A stretch of 64,000 nucleotides of DNA, taken from positions 276,569 through 340,568 of the forward strand of contig NZ_SPJX01000167.1 in NCBI RefSeq assembly GCF_004458765.1, read 5' to 3'. The stretch's first letter is position 1, and each line of letters starts with the position of its first letter. Made by a program: the position numbers and the translations under genes. Below the pieces are notes generated by a model. The model searched no databases. It worked only from the letters and a program-made list of their open reading frames with translations, and was not told where the DNA came from. Positions 12,666 through 21,508 of this stretch are shown here, piece after piece. The stretch comes from Microvirga pakistanensis. Its GTDB lineage: Bacteria > Pseudomonadota > Alphaproteobacteria > Rhizobiales > Beijerinckiaceae.

Positions 12666-13901
12666 TCAGGACCTCGGCCAGCGGAAGTCGTCCGCCCGTC
12701 CTGGACGGGAACTCGGCGGGATGCCGGTGCGCAGGGCGCGCTGCACCGGATAGGCCTGGTCGCCGTTGAGCTTCAGCGGGCCGGAGACAAGGGTGCCGCC
12801 AGGCGTCACAGGCTGCCGCGTCAGAGGCAGGACAGGGCCGACGAGGGGTTTGAGGGGGAGTGAGACCGGGGCGGCGGCATCGGGCGGCGCCGGAAGGGCG
12901 GCTTCGATGTTCTGGCCATCCGTCGAGGCGGTCGCCACCGGCCCGCCGGTTCGAATCGATTCCAGGATCTTCTTGATCTCCACATCCGCGAAGAAGCCGA
13001 TCTTGCGTGCACCCGCCTTGGTGAAGGACACGCCGTCGTCGCTGCGCAGGCGGGCAGGCTCGCCGTCCACGTCGGGTCCGCTGGAGGTATAGCGGTTCTC
13101 GTCATCCACGAAGCCGGGGAAGATGTCCACGTAGGCTCCGCCGTGGCGTTGCACGCTCTCGCGATAGACATCGTTCATGGCCAGCAGGTCCTCGGAGAGC
13201 TTGCTGCTCTTCATGGGCGGCAGACCGATCCACACGACGGGGATGTTGCGCTCCTTGAAGGTGGTCAGGATTCCGTCGATCCTCTTTGCGTAGACATCCT
13301 TCCACCGGTCGGACAGAAACTCGACCCGCTCCTCCCCTTCCTGGAGGCTCTGGCGGTCGCTCAGGCCCAGCATGACGACGGCAACGGTCGCGCTCTGGCC
13401 GGAATCGAGGGTCGCCCGGATGAAGTTCGGCCACTCCGCCGGATCGCTACGCACCAGGTTGCTGCCGCTCCTGGTCTTGCCCACCACGGCGACATCCTGG
13501 TTATCCGCATAGACCGCATCCAGGCCTTGGCGAGCGAACTCGGCCAGGGAATCGCCGAAGACCACGACGTGGGTCCCGGGATTGACCTTCGGTTTCTCAG
13601 GGCGCGCGACATTCACGGATTGCGGCGCCTTGCGCGGCTTGGCGACAGGGGCCCGCGCGGGACGGGGCGGGTCGTCGGAGCCGCCGAAGAAGCGGCGGAA
13701 GCTGAAGCCCTGCTGGGGCTGCGCCGGCTGAACGAGTTTTCCAGGGTAGTAGCCGGGCGGATAGGCCCGGGGATCGCGGTAAGGCCGCTGCGGCTGTTGC
13801 TGCGGATAATAGTAGGAACCCTGCGCCACGGCCGGCGCGCCGCTTCCCAGGGCAAGAAGCAGGCTCAAGGCGAACAGACAAGGAATCGTCAGCAAACGCA
13901 T
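12666..13901 (-). CDS. DUF459 / SGNH-like periplasmic protein
   Basis: A 411-residue exported protein. A signal peptide (MRLLTIPCLFALSLLLALG through AVA-QG) is followed by a Tyr/Pro/Gln-rich low-complexity linker, residues ~27-60. The SGNH-hydrolase-like domain follows, with VVFGDSLAE as block I, VVMLGLSD as a block III equivalent and VVWIGLPPM. DUF459 proteins are related to GDSL esterases and are often found near cell-envelope genes; the substrate is unknown. I chose ATG 13901 because it starts a clean signal peptide. It is co-directional with the lytic transglycosylase gene 54 bp upstream, so the two are probably one unit acting on the envelope. Confidence 0.82.
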   Translation of the reverse strand: MRLLTIPCLFALSLLLALGSGAPAVAQGSYYYPQQQPQRPYRDPRAYPPGYYPGKLVQPAQPQQGFSFRRFFGGSDDPPRPARAPVAKPRKAPQSVNVARPEKPKVNPGTHVVVFGDSLAEFARQGLDAVYADNQDVAVVGKTRSGSNLVRSDPAEWPNFIRATLDSGQSATVAVVMLGLSDRQSLQEGEERVEFLSDRWKDVYAKRIDGILTTFKERNIPVVWIGLPPMKSSKLSEDLLAMNDVYRESVQRHGGAYVDIFPGFVDDENRYTSSGPDVDGEPARLRSDDGVSFTKAGARKIGFFADVEIKKILESIRTGGPVATASTDGQNIEAALPAPPDAAAPVSLPLKPLVGPVLPLTRQPVTPGGTLVSGPLKLNGDQAYPVQRALRTGIPPSSRPGRADDFRWPRS

Positions 13902-13955
13902 GGTGGTTCCACGTTGGTCCGGACCACCCATGTTATAGAGCTTCCGCCGGACCTG

Positions 13956-15188
13956 TCAGCGGGCCGCGCGCAATTCACGCAAGACCGCATTATCGGCATA
14001 CCCATCAGGAATTAAGCCGCGCCTGAGCTGGAAGTTCCGCACGGCCTCCCGAGTCTTGGAACCGAACTTGCCGTCCGTCTCGCCCTCGTAGAAGCCGAGC
14101 CGCGCAAGACGGAGCTGCAACTCCTGGCGCTCGTCCTTGCCGAGCAGGGGCTCGTTCTTGGGCCAGGCTCCCTGGATCGGCGGCCCGCCCATGATCCGGT
14201 CGCCGAGATGGGCGACCCCCATGGCATAGGCATCGGATGAGTTGTAGCTCTTGATGACGTCGAAATTGCCGGTGACCAGAAAGGCCGGTCCACCCGCTCC
14301 GCCGGGCAGGAAGAGGCTCGCTTCCCCTGTCCGCGGCATCGCCTCGCCGTCAGCCCGGCGCAGGCCGAGGGTTTGCCATTGGGCGAAGTTCAGCTTCAGG
14401 TGCCTGAAATCGAAGCGCGGCGGCAGCTTGACCTCGAAGCCCCAGGGCAAGCCCGGCTCCCAGCCCTGCTGGCGCAGGTAATTGGCTGTTGACGCCATGG
14501 CATCGGGCACCGAGGCCCAGATGTCGCGCACCCCGTCCCGGTTGCCGTCGACGGCGTATTTCATGAAGCTCGACGGCATGAACTGGGTCTGCCCCATGGC
14601 TCCGGCCCAGGAGCCCAGCATCTTGTCCCGGCCGATATGCCCCTCATCCAGGATCTGGAGCGCGATCAGCAGCTCCTCCCTGAAGAAATCGCCCCGGTAG
14701 CCCGTATAGGCGAGCGTCGCGAGAGCCCGCACCACATATATGGAACCGGTGAAGCCGCCGAAATTGGTCTCCATGCCCCAGACGCCGAGGATCACGGAGC
14801 GCGGTACGCCATAGGTTTTCTCGATGGCCGTCAGGGTCTTGGGCCATTCGGCCGCCATCTCGCGGCCGCGCTCGAGGCGCTGGGCCGAAATTGCACCGTT
14901 GATGTAGTCCCAGATGGGGCGGACGAACTCCGACTGCTTCCTGGTGAGCGCGATGATCTTCGGATCGGGCTCGACGCCCCGGAACGCCTCATCGAAGGTC
15001 GCGCGCGAAATCCCGCGTGCCTTGGCGGCGGGCCACAGGCCCTGCACGAAGCGCTGGAATCCTGCCTCCGAGACGCCCTGCGCCTGGGCGGGGACAGGCC
15101 GCACCCAACCCAGGACGCCAAGGGTGACGCTCAGACCGAGAAGGAGGGCACCGCAGAAGCGGCGCACCGGGAGAAGCGGCAGGTGCAT
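13956..15188 (-). CDS. Lytic murein transglycosylase, MltB type, with peptidoglycan-binding domain
   Basis: A 410-residue periplasmic enzyme that cleaves peptidoglycan glycan strands to give 1,6-anhydromuramyl ends. A signal peptide spans about residues 1-36 (ending AQA-QG). The SLT_2 domain contains GVWGMETNFG, whose Glu is the catalytic acid, near residue 141, then TLAYTGYRGDFF and GAMGQTQFMPSSF. A PG_binding_1 domain occupies the last ~60 residues (LQLRLARLGFYEGETDGKFG). No lipobox is visible, so it is probably soluble. It shares a promoter region with nothing divergent and is followed by the DUF459 gene. Confidence 0.92.
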   Translation of the reverse strand: MHLPLLPVRRFCGALLLGLSVTLGVLGWVRPVPAQAQGVSEAGFQRFVQGLWPAAKARGISRATFDEAFRGVEPDPKIIALTRKQSEFVRPIWDYINGAISAQRLERGREMAAEWPKTLTAIEKTYGVPRSVILGVWGMETNFGGFTGSIYVVRALATLAYTGYRGDFFREELLIALQILDEGHIGRDKMLGSWAGAMGQTQFMPSSFMKYAVDGNRDGVRDIWASVPDAMASTANYLRQQGWEPGLPWGFEVKLPPRFDFRHLKLNFAQWQTLGLRRADGEAMPRTGEASLFLPGGAGGPAFLVTGNFDVIKSYNSSDAYAMGVAHLGDRIMGGPPIQGAWPKNEPLLGKDERQELQLRLARLGFYEGETDGKFGSKTREAVRNFQLRRGLIPDGYADNAVLRELRAAR

Positions 15189-15282
15189 GAATGTCGCTCA
15201 CCGAGACAGGGCCGAATTGACCCTGCCATGCGACACTAAGAGAGTTAACAGCCGGTTGACACCTAGCCTTATAGGTAGGGGG

Positions 15283-16269
15283 CTATGCGGCTTTGCGCCC
15301 CATCAAGACCCGTTCCCAGCGCAGGGCCTGATCGACGATCTCGGCCAGATCGTCATGCTGCGGCTGCCATCCGAGGCTCCGGATACGGTCGACCTTCGCC
15401 ACGAGCCGGGCCGGATCGCCCGGGCGGCGCGGGCTGAGGCGTACCTCGAAATCGACGCCGGACACCCGTTTGACCACGTCCACGACCTCCAGCACCGACG
15501 CGCCATGCCCGTAGCCGCAATTCATCACAGCGCAGTCGCCGCCCTCGCGCAGGGATTTCAGGGCAGCCAAATGCGCCCGGGCCAGATCGTTCACCTGAAC
15601 GTAGTCGCGGATGCAGGTGCCGTCGGGCGTCTCGTAATCCGTGCCGAACACGTCGAGATAGGGCCTTTGGCCGAGGGCTGCCTGAGCCGCCACCTTGATG
15701 AGATGGGTGGCCTGCGGCGTCGATTGGCCCGACCGGCCCTTCGGATCCGCGCCGGCCACGTTGAAATAGCGCAGGATCGCATAGCGCAGACCGTGGGCCG
15801 CGCAGGCATCCTGCAGCATCCACTCGCTCATGAGCTTGCTGCGCCCATACGGATTGATGGGGGATAGGGGCATGTCCTCGGCGAGGAGGGGCGCATCGGC
15901 GTTGCCGTAGACAGCCGCCGTGGAGGAGAAGACGATGTTCTTAACGCCCGTCCGGACGGCCGTCTCGACGAGCGCCCGGGTCTTCACCGTATTGTTGAAG
16001 TAGTACCCAAGGGGGTCGGTGACCGATTCGGGTACCACGATCCGGGCTGCGAAATGCATGATGCTGTCGGTTCCATGCTCCTCGATGACCTTGGCCACCA
16101 GAGCCTGATCGCCCACATCCCCTACGACGAGGGTCGCCTCCGGAGGGACCGCCCAGCGAAACCCGGTGGACAGGTTGTCGAGAACCACCACCTGCTCGCC
16201 CGCCTCCAGCAGCTCGAGCACCATGTGGCTGCCGATGTAACCCGCGCCGCCCGTCACCAATATCGCCAT
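15283..16269 (-). CDS. galE: UDP-glucose 4-epimerase
   Basis: A 328-residue extended SDR enzyme that interconverts UDP-glucose and UDP-galactose for envelope polysaccharide synthesis. The Rossmann motif GGAGYIGSH is at residues 7-15, the catalytic YGRSK about residue 145, and the substrate segment LRYFNVAGADP follows. ATG 16269 was chosen because GGAGAG lies 6 bases upstream and homologues begin at this MAILVTGG start; an upstream in-frame ATG would add 13 basic residues. It is divergent from galU, which makes its substrate. Confidence 0.93.
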   Translation of the reverse strand: MAILVTGGAGYIGSHMVLELLEAGEQVVVLDNLSTGFRWAVPPEATLVVGDVGDQALVAKVIEEHGTDSIMHFAARIVVPESVTDPLGYYFNNTVKTRALVETAVRTGVKNIVFSSTAAVYGNADAPLLAEDMPLSPINPYGRSKLMSEWMLQDACAAHGLRYAILRYFNVAGADPKGRSGQSTPQATHLIKVAAQAALGQRPYLDVFGTDYETPDGTCIRDYVQVNDLARAHLAALKSLREGGDCAVMNCGYGHGASVLEVVDVVKRVSGVDFEVRLSPRRPGDPARLVAKVDRIRSLGWQPQHDDLAEIVDQALRWERVLMGRKAA

Positions 16270-16586
16270 ATCCGCTCTCCTCAAGGCTCGCCTGACCGGA
16301 CGCATCATGCGGACAACCGGACCGGCTCTCCGCTAAGTCCATGCGCCGTATGAAAAAGAACACCGGAGCCGAAGCTGCAAGCCGTTGCCGGCCCGGCGCC
16401 CGCACAGCTTAACCACAACGCTTCAGCTTCAATTCAGGTCCGGAGCTTCAAAGAAGATGCAGGATTGATGCAACAAGGCAGCGTCTCCGGCGTTAAGATG
16501 AACCCAAGCTTGACGGTGAACGGTTTCCTTTTCCTCGTCCTGCCTTAGATTGTCCTCCCTCTCCCTGCTCAAACATGGCTTGATCG
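16270..16586. other. Divergent galE/galU intergenic region (317 bp)
   Basis: The region must carry both promoters. It contains AT-richer patches (near 16340-16370 and 16420-16440), but I see no confident promoter hexamers, hairpin terminator or gene. Confidence 0.5.
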
Positions 16587-17453
16587 ATGAAGCGCATCCG
16601 CAAAGCAGTCCTCCCTGTTGCCGGTCTCGGCACTCGTTTCCTTCCCGCCACCAAGGCCGTGCCGAAGGAAATGCTGTGCGTCGTGGACCGTCCCGTGGTG
16701 CAGCATGTGGTGGACGAGGCCCGAGCCGCCGGGATCGAGCATTTCATCTTCGTTACCGGCCGTAATAAGGCGGTGATCGAAGACCATTTCGACATTGCCT
16801 ACGAGCTGAACCAGACGCTGCAAGCACGCGGGAAGACGAAAGAGCTGGAGCTCCTGGCCAAGGACCAGCCCCGGGCCGGCCAGACGAGCTTCACGCGCCA
16901 GCAGGAGCCCTTAGGGCTGGGCCATGCCGTCTGGTGCGCCCGTGAGCTCGTGGGCGACGAGCCCTTCGCGGTGCTTCTCCCCGACATGCTCAGCCGCGGC
17001 TCCATGGAGCAGATGATCGCGGCCTATGAGAAGCATGGCGGCAACATCATTGCCGTGGAGGAGGTGCCGGAGGACCAGACCCACCAATACGGCATCGTCT
17101 CCGTGGGGCAGGAATTCGGCCAGACCTTCGAGATCACCGGCATGGTGGAGAAGCCCCCGAAGGGTACCGCGCCGTCGAACTACATCATCTCCGGCCGCTA
17201 CATCCTGCAGCCCGAGATCTTCGACCTGCTCTCCAACCAGGAGCGCGGCGCGGGCAACGAGATCCAGCTCACGGATTCCATGATCCGCCTGATGAAAGAT
17301 CAGCCGTTCTTCGGCATGAAATACCAGGGCAGCACCTACGATACGGGCTCGAAGATCGGCTTCCTCATGGCCAACGTGGCCTATGCCCTCGAGCGCGAGG
17401 ACCTGAAGGACACGTTCCGGCAGGAGCTGGAAGCCTTGCTGCGCCAAAAGTAG
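16587..17453 (+). CDS. galU: UTP--glucose-1-phosphate uridylyltransferase
   Basis: A 288-residue nucleotidyltransferase that makes UDP-glucose from UTP and glucose-1-phosphate. The N-terminal nucleotide-binding signature [20 protein letters not shown] begins at residue 9, and the later [15 protein letters not shown] and MVEKPPKG segments are typical of bacterial GalU. Length is standard. The UDP-glucose it makes would feed galE next door and the opgG/D glucan pathway elsewhere in the window. It is followed 49 bp later by kdsD on the same strand. Confidence 0.95.
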   Translation: MKRIRKAVLPVAGLGTRFLPATKAVPKEMLCVVDRPVVQHVVDEARAAGIEHFIFVTGRNKAVIEDHFDIAYELNQTLQARGKTKELELLAKDQPRAGQTSFTRQQEPLGLGHAVWCARELVGDEPFAVLLPDMLSRGSMEQMIAAYEKHGGNIIAVEEVPEDQTHQYGIVSVGQEFGQTFEITGMVEKPPKGTAPSNYIISGRYILQPEIFDLLSNQERGAGNEIQLTDSMIRLMKDQPFFGMKYQGSTYDTGSKIGFLMANVAYALEREDLKDTFRQELEALLRQK

Positions 17454-17502
17454 TCAGGGCCGAGGGTTCCGCGTGGCCGCCCGAATATGCTAGAGGGCGG
17501 CC

Positions 17503-18498
17503 ATGGTACTCGCACAGATCAAAACCGCTTCATCCGACCAGGCCATCACCTCGGCCCTTCGCACGCTCGATGTCGAGCGCGAGGGTCTGACCGTGCTGAT
17601 GGAGGCCATCGGCAACGGGCTCGGCCCCGTCTTCACCGCCGCCGTCGAGACGATCGCATCCGCCAAGGGGCGGGTCATCGTGACCGGCATGGGCAAGTCC
17701 GGCCATGTGGGCCGCAAGATTGCCGCCACCTTCGCGTCCACCGGCACCCCCGCCTATTACGTCCACCCGGCGGAAGCGAGCCACGGCGATCTCGGCATGG
17801 TGCAAACCGACGACGTGATCCTCGCCCTATCCTGGTCCGGCGAGACCACGGAGCTTGCCGACGTCATCGGCTATGCCAAGCGCTTTCGGGTGCCGCTGAT
17901 CGCCTTCACGTCGAATGCCCGCTCGAGCCTGGGCCAGGCCGCCGACATCTGCCTGACGCTTCCCAAAGCCAAGGAAGCCTGCCCCAACGGGCTGGCGCCC
18001 ACCACCTCCACCACCATCCAGCTCGCCCTCGGCGACGCGCTCGCCATCGCGCTGCTCGAAAAGCGCGGCTTCACGGCGGAGAACTTCCGCGTGTTCCACC
18101 CGGGCGGCAAGCTCGGGGCGCGCCTGAAGCTCGTGCGCGACATCATGCATCGGGACGAGCACCTGCCGATCATCGGGGTCGATGCCCTGATGGATCAGGC
18201 CATCGAGGAGATCGGCCGCAAGGGTTTCGGCTCGGTCATCGTGATCAACGCGGACGGGACGCTCGCCGGAATCGTCACCGACGGCGATCTGCGACGCAAC
18301 CTTCGCCCCGATCTCGGCACTCTGCCGGTGACGGCCATCATGAGCCGGACGCCGCGCACCATTGCGCCGGACGCCCTGGTGGCCACCGCGCTCGAAATCG
18401 AGGAAACCGCGCGGATCACAGCCCTGATCGTGGTCGAGAACGACAAGCCCGTCGGCCTCGTGCATTACCTCGACCTGCTGCGGGCGGGAGCGGCTTAG
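17503..18498 (+). CDS. kdsD: KpsF/GutQ family arabinose-5-phosphate isomerase
   Basis: A 331-residue sugar isomerase that converts ribulose-5-phosphate to arabinose-5-phosphate, the first step to Kdo for lipopolysaccharide. The SIS domain covers residues ~30-190 with VTGMGKSGHVGRK near 62-74 and the conserved LSWSGETTE. Two CBS domains follow (HLPIIGVDALMDQ..., IMSRTPRTIAPDAL...). It is probably co-transcribed with galU. Its stop codon lies inside the palindromic element that follows. Confidence 0.92.
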   Translation: MVLAQIKTASSDQAITSALRTLDVEREGLTVLMEAIGNGLGPVFTAAVETIASAKGRVIVTGMGKSGHVGRKIAATFASTGTPAYYVHPAEASHGDLGMVQTDDVILALSWSGETTELADVIGYAKRFRVPLIAFTSNARSSLGQAADICLTLPKAKEACPNGLAPTTSTTIQLALGDALAIALLEKRGFTAENFRVFHPGGKLGARLKLVRDIMHRDEHLPIIGVDALMDQAIEEIGRKGFGSVIVINADGTLAGIVTDGDLRRNLRPDLGTLPVTAIMSRTPRTIAPDALVATALEIEETARITALIVVENDKPVGLVHYLDLLRAGAA

Positions 18499-18556
18499 AG
18501 CCTTTTTCGCGAACCGACGAAAAGAGATGATTCCATGCACGTGGAATCGTCTCTAA
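18495..18556. repeat. Palindromic intergenic element between kdsD and a convergent GST gene
   Basis: The core AGAGATGATTCCA (18523-18535) and TGGAATCGTCTCT (18542-18554) form a 13-bp stem with one G-T pair around TGCACG. An outer TTAGAG (18495-18500) matches CTCTAA (18551-18556). The element includes the kdsD stop codon and probably also ends both convergent transcripts. It looks like another dispersed-repeat type. Confidence 0.6.
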
Positions 18557-18567
18557 GTCTCCCGCCT

Positions 18568-19221
18568 TCAATCGCGGTCGGGCGCACCCAACGGAAAGAA
18601 ATGCCGATAGGGCCTGGCCTCGTCCACCGCTCTTGCGAACGACGCCCGAGCCAGCAGTCGCTTGCGGTAGGCGTGGACATTTCCGTGCTCCGCGCCGATC
18701 GGATGCGCCCAATCGGCGTAGAACAACGATGGGGCAGCCGCACAATCGGCCATGCTGAAGGAAGGGCCCGCCGCCCATTCACGCCCGGACATCGCCTGAT
18801 CCAGCCATGCATAGGCCGTGTCGAGCATGCGCCTCGCCTCAGTGACGCCATAAGGATCGCGATCCGTCTCGACGCGGAGGCGATCGAACACGATCCTCTG
18901 CATCGGCGTCATGACGTAATTGTCGAAGAACCGATCCATCATCCGGACATCGAGAGCGACGCGCGGATCGTCCGGAAGGAGCCTCACCGGCCCGGGATGC
19001 CAAAGCACGAGATGCTCGATGATGATGCTCGCCTCAGGGATGGTGCGGCCGTTATCGACCAGAACCGGAAAGCGCTTGATCGGCCAGAGAGCCGCCAGCT
19101 CGCCATTCGCCTGCTTGCTGTCGAGCATGCGGTACTCGAAAGGGGTGCCATTCTCATAAAGCGCAATGAGAACCTTCTGGCAGTAGGACGAGAACGGATG
19201 CGCATACAGCTTCAACGTCAT
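18568..19221 (-). CDS. Glutathione S-transferase family protein
   Basis: A 217-residue cytosolic GST-type protein. The N-terminal thioredoxin-fold domain begins MTLKLYAHPFSSYCQKV, with SS/C at the usual glutathione-contact position, the cis-proline segment KRFPVLVDNGR and the PEASII stretch (glutathione gamma-glutamyl contact). The all-helical C-terminal domain follows from about residue 90. The substrate is unknown. It lies 18 bp downstream of the nfeD-like gene on the same strand and may be part of that operon. Confidence 0.88.
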   Translation of the reverse strand: MTLKLYAHPFSSYCQKVLIALYENGTPFEYRMLDSKQANGELAALWPIKRFPVLVDNGRTIPEASIIIEHLVLWHPGPVRLLPDDPRVALDVRMMDRFFDNYVMTPMQRIVFDRLRVETDRDPYGVTEARRMLDTAYAWLDQAMSGREWAAGPSFSMADCAAAPSLFYADWAHPIGAEHGNVHAYRKRLLARASFARAVDEARPYRHFFPLGAPDRD

Positions 19222-19239
19222 GCATTCCGCTCCTGATGA

Positions 19240-19689
19240 TCAAGCATCGTCCACCACCAGCGTCGAGCCTTCGACGCGCACCACGCGGACCTTGGCGCCT
19301 GCAAAGCGGTCCGCCCCGATCACACGCCATGAACTGTCATCGACGCGGATGCGTCCTTCGCCGTCCTTGATCGGCGTTTCCAGCGTGAAGACCCGCCCGA
19401 CGAGCGCCTGACCACGCTGATTGAGGCGGGACGCCGACGGTTCGGGCGGCTCCTTCGAGCGGGTGACGAACCGCCCCAGGACCACCGCCCCCACGGCGAG
19501 CAGCGCAAACAGGATGGAAGCGGCCTGCCAGGAAAGATCGAGCACGCCATCGAGCAATCCGGTCACGATGGCCGCGAGCCCGAGCCAGAGAAAGAAGGTC
19601 CCTGGCGCCAGGAGTTCGACGCCGATCAGAACGAGGCCGAGGATGATCCAGCTCCAGGCTCCCAGACCGATGAACGCGTCGCGGATCAT
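19240..19689 (-). CDS. NfeD family membrane protein
   Basis: A 149-residue protein with two to three N-terminal membrane segments (residues ~10-75) and a C-terminal OB-fold domain of about 60 residues (RGQALVGRVFTLETPI...). NfeD proteins partner SPFH/stomatin proteins and stabilise membrane microdomains or quality-control complexes. Here its ATG overlaps the stop codon of the SPFH gene by four bases, which implies translational coupling. Confidence 0.9.
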   Translation of the reverse strand: MIRDAFIGLGAWSWIILGLVLIGVELLAPGTFFLWLGLAAIVTGLLDGVLDLSWQAASILFALLAVGAVVLGRFVTRSKEPPEPSASRLNQRGQALVGRVFTLETPIKDGEGRIRVDDSSWRVIGADRFAGAKVRVVRVEGSTLVVDDA

Positions 19690-20675
19690 GGGCGCTCCGC
19701 TCCTTTCGTGACGGCGGGTACGCTGCGCCCGGGCTTCGAGGCCGGTGCGCCGCCGGTGCCGCCAAATACGGATTTTGTGAGTTCCGCGATGCCGCCGAGG
19801 GTGCCGGCAAGGCCCGCCGCTTCGATGGGCACGATCACGACCTTCTGGTTGGGAGCCGTGGCGAGGCTGCGGATCGCATCGATGTATTTCTCCGCCACGA
19901 TGAAGTTGGCGGCCGCAATATCCCCGCGGGTGATCGCCTCGCTGACCATGCCGGTGGCTTTGGCTTCCGCCTCCGCGAGGCGCTCACGGGCTTCGGCATC
20001 CCGGAACGCCGCCTCCTTGCGTCCTTCCGCCGAGAGGATCTGCGCCTGCTTCTCGCCTTCCGCCCGCAGGATTTCCGCCTGCCGCGATCCTTCCGCCTCC
20101 AGCACGGCGGCGCGCTTCTCGCGCTCGGCCTTCATCTGGCGCGCCATGGCGCCCGCGAGATCGGCGGGCGGAATGATGTCTCTGATCTCGATGCGTGTCA
20201 CCTTCGCGCCCCAGGGCGAGGCCGCCGCGTCGACCACACGCAGCAGGCGCTCGTTGATCTCGTCGCGATGGGACAGAAGCTGATCGAGGTCCATGGAGCC
20301 GACGACCGTGCGGATATTCGTCATCGTCAGCACCATCAGGGCCTGATTGAGATCCGCCACCTCATAGGAGGCCCGCGCCGCATCGAGCACCTGAAAGAAT
20401 GCCGCCGCATCGATGGTGACGCCCGCATTGTCCCGGGTGAACGCCTCCTGGCTGGGAATGTCGAGCACCTGCTCCATGACGTTCACCTTCTTCCCGACCT
20501 GCTCGATATAGGGGATGATCAGAGCGAGGCCCGGCGTGAGCGTGCGCGAATAACGGCCGAAGCGCTCCACCGTGTATGCGTAACCTTGCGGCACCGTTCT
20601 CACGCCCATCGCGATCGTCACCACGACCACGAGAACGAGAACGATCACGAAGATATCGAAACCACCGAACAGCAT
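19686..20675 (-). CDS. SPFH domain protein, stomatin/QmcA type
   Basis: A 329-residue membrane-anchored SPFH (band 7) protein. One N-terminal membrane segment (residues ~5-25) precedes the SPFH domain (VPQGYAYTVERFGRYSRTLTPGL). A charged coiled-coil with regular AEGE/RQAEIL repeats runs from about residue 180 to 245. A hydrophobic tail and Gly-rich C-terminus close the protein. Such proteins form ring-like membrane oligomers that interact with FtsH-type proteases. Overlap with the nfeD-like gene marks a conserved two-gene unit. Confidence 0.92.
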   Translation of the reverse strand: MLFGGFDIFVIVLVLVVVVTIAMGVRTVPQGYAYTVERFGRYSRTLTPGLALIIPYIEQVGKKVNVMEQVLDIPSQEAFTRDNAGVTIDAAAFFQVLDAARASYEVADLNQALMVLTMTNIRTVVGSMDLDQLLSHRDEINERLLRVVDAAASPWGAKVTRIEIRDIIPPADLAGAMARQMKAEREKRAAVLEAEGSRQAEILRAEGEKQAQILSAEGRKEAAFRDAEARERLAEAEAKATGMVSEAITRGDIAAANFIVAEKYIDAIRSLATAPNQKVVIVPIEAAGLAGTLGGIAELTKSVFGGTGGAPASKPGRSVPAVTKGAERP

Positions 20676-20791
20676 TCATTCCCCCAGGCAACGAAGTTGC
20701 AGAGCCGGCAGGCTACCCGATCGAAGCAAAAACTCCTAGAGGAAGCCTCCCGAGCTGCTATTCTGCACCTGTCACTCCTGAAAACCACACC

Positions 20792-21508
20792 ATGACGCGT
20801 TATTTTTGCCAGGATCATCCTGATCAGCTGGAACTTGAGATGCCCGTACTCGATGCACGTCCCGGCGCGGCTCTGCTGGCCCGGTCGCCTTTCTTTCCGG
20901 GCGGCGGGGGACAATTGGCCGACAAGGGTTTTATCGAATGGTCAGGCGGTGTGCTAAACGTAGAGAGGCTAGAGCCCGATCCCCGCGGGCTCTGGCATGT
21001 GTTCGCCGAGCCCATCGCTATTCAGGGAGTGGTGCTGGCCAAAGTCGAGCCTGAGTTTCGCCGTCTCATGTGCGAGTTGCACACATTGGCGCACGTGCTC
21101 AACAGCATCGTCTATCGGGACTTCGGCGGCGCCTTGCTGACTGGCGCGCAACTGGCGGCGGACGGCACCTTCCGCGTCGATTTCGATATGCCGGGAATTT
21201 ATCCAGACTGGCTGCGGTCCTTGGACGGCCCCATCAACGATGTGATCCGACAAGACCTCCCGATTCACACCTTCTCCATGCCATGGACAGAGGCTGAGGC
21301 GGAACCGGGCATGTTCCGCAGCAAATCCGTCTCACCTCCGCCGCAGGAGGATGGGTCGGTGCGGATCGTAGAGATCACCGGTCTCGACCGGCAGGCCTGT
21401 GGTGGGACGCACCTGACCTCTACTGGCCAAGCACGTCCCATCCGGATTCTGAAGGTGGACAACAAAGGCAAACAGAACCGGCGTATCCGCGTCGGTTTCG
21501 TCGATTGA
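20792..21508 (+). CDS. Alanyl-tRNA editing protein (AlaX-like)
   Basis: A 238-residue free-standing editing domain that hydrolyses mischarged Ser- or Gly-tRNA(Ala). The zinc ligands are visible: H97 and H101 in HTLAH, and C203 and H207 in CGGTH. The N-terminal FFPGGGGQLADKG segment is typical of the AlaRS-related editing fold. I chose ATG 20792 because the protein then begins at the family start; upstream in-frame codons overlap the divergent SPFH promoter. Its TGA at 21506-21508 directly abuts the ferrochelatase stop codon on the other strand. Confidence 0.88.
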   Translation: MTRYFCQDHPDQLELEMPVLDARPGAALLARSPFFPGGGGQLADKGFIEWSGGVLNVERLEPDPRGLWHVFAEPIAIQGVVLAKVEPEFRRLMCELHTLAHVLNSIVYRDFGGALLTGAQLAADGTFRVDFDMPGIYPDWLRSLDGPINDVIRQDLPIHTFSMPWTEAEAEPGMFRSKSVSPPPQEDGSVRIVEITGLDRQACGGTHLTSTGQARPIRILKVDNKGKQNRRIRVGFVD

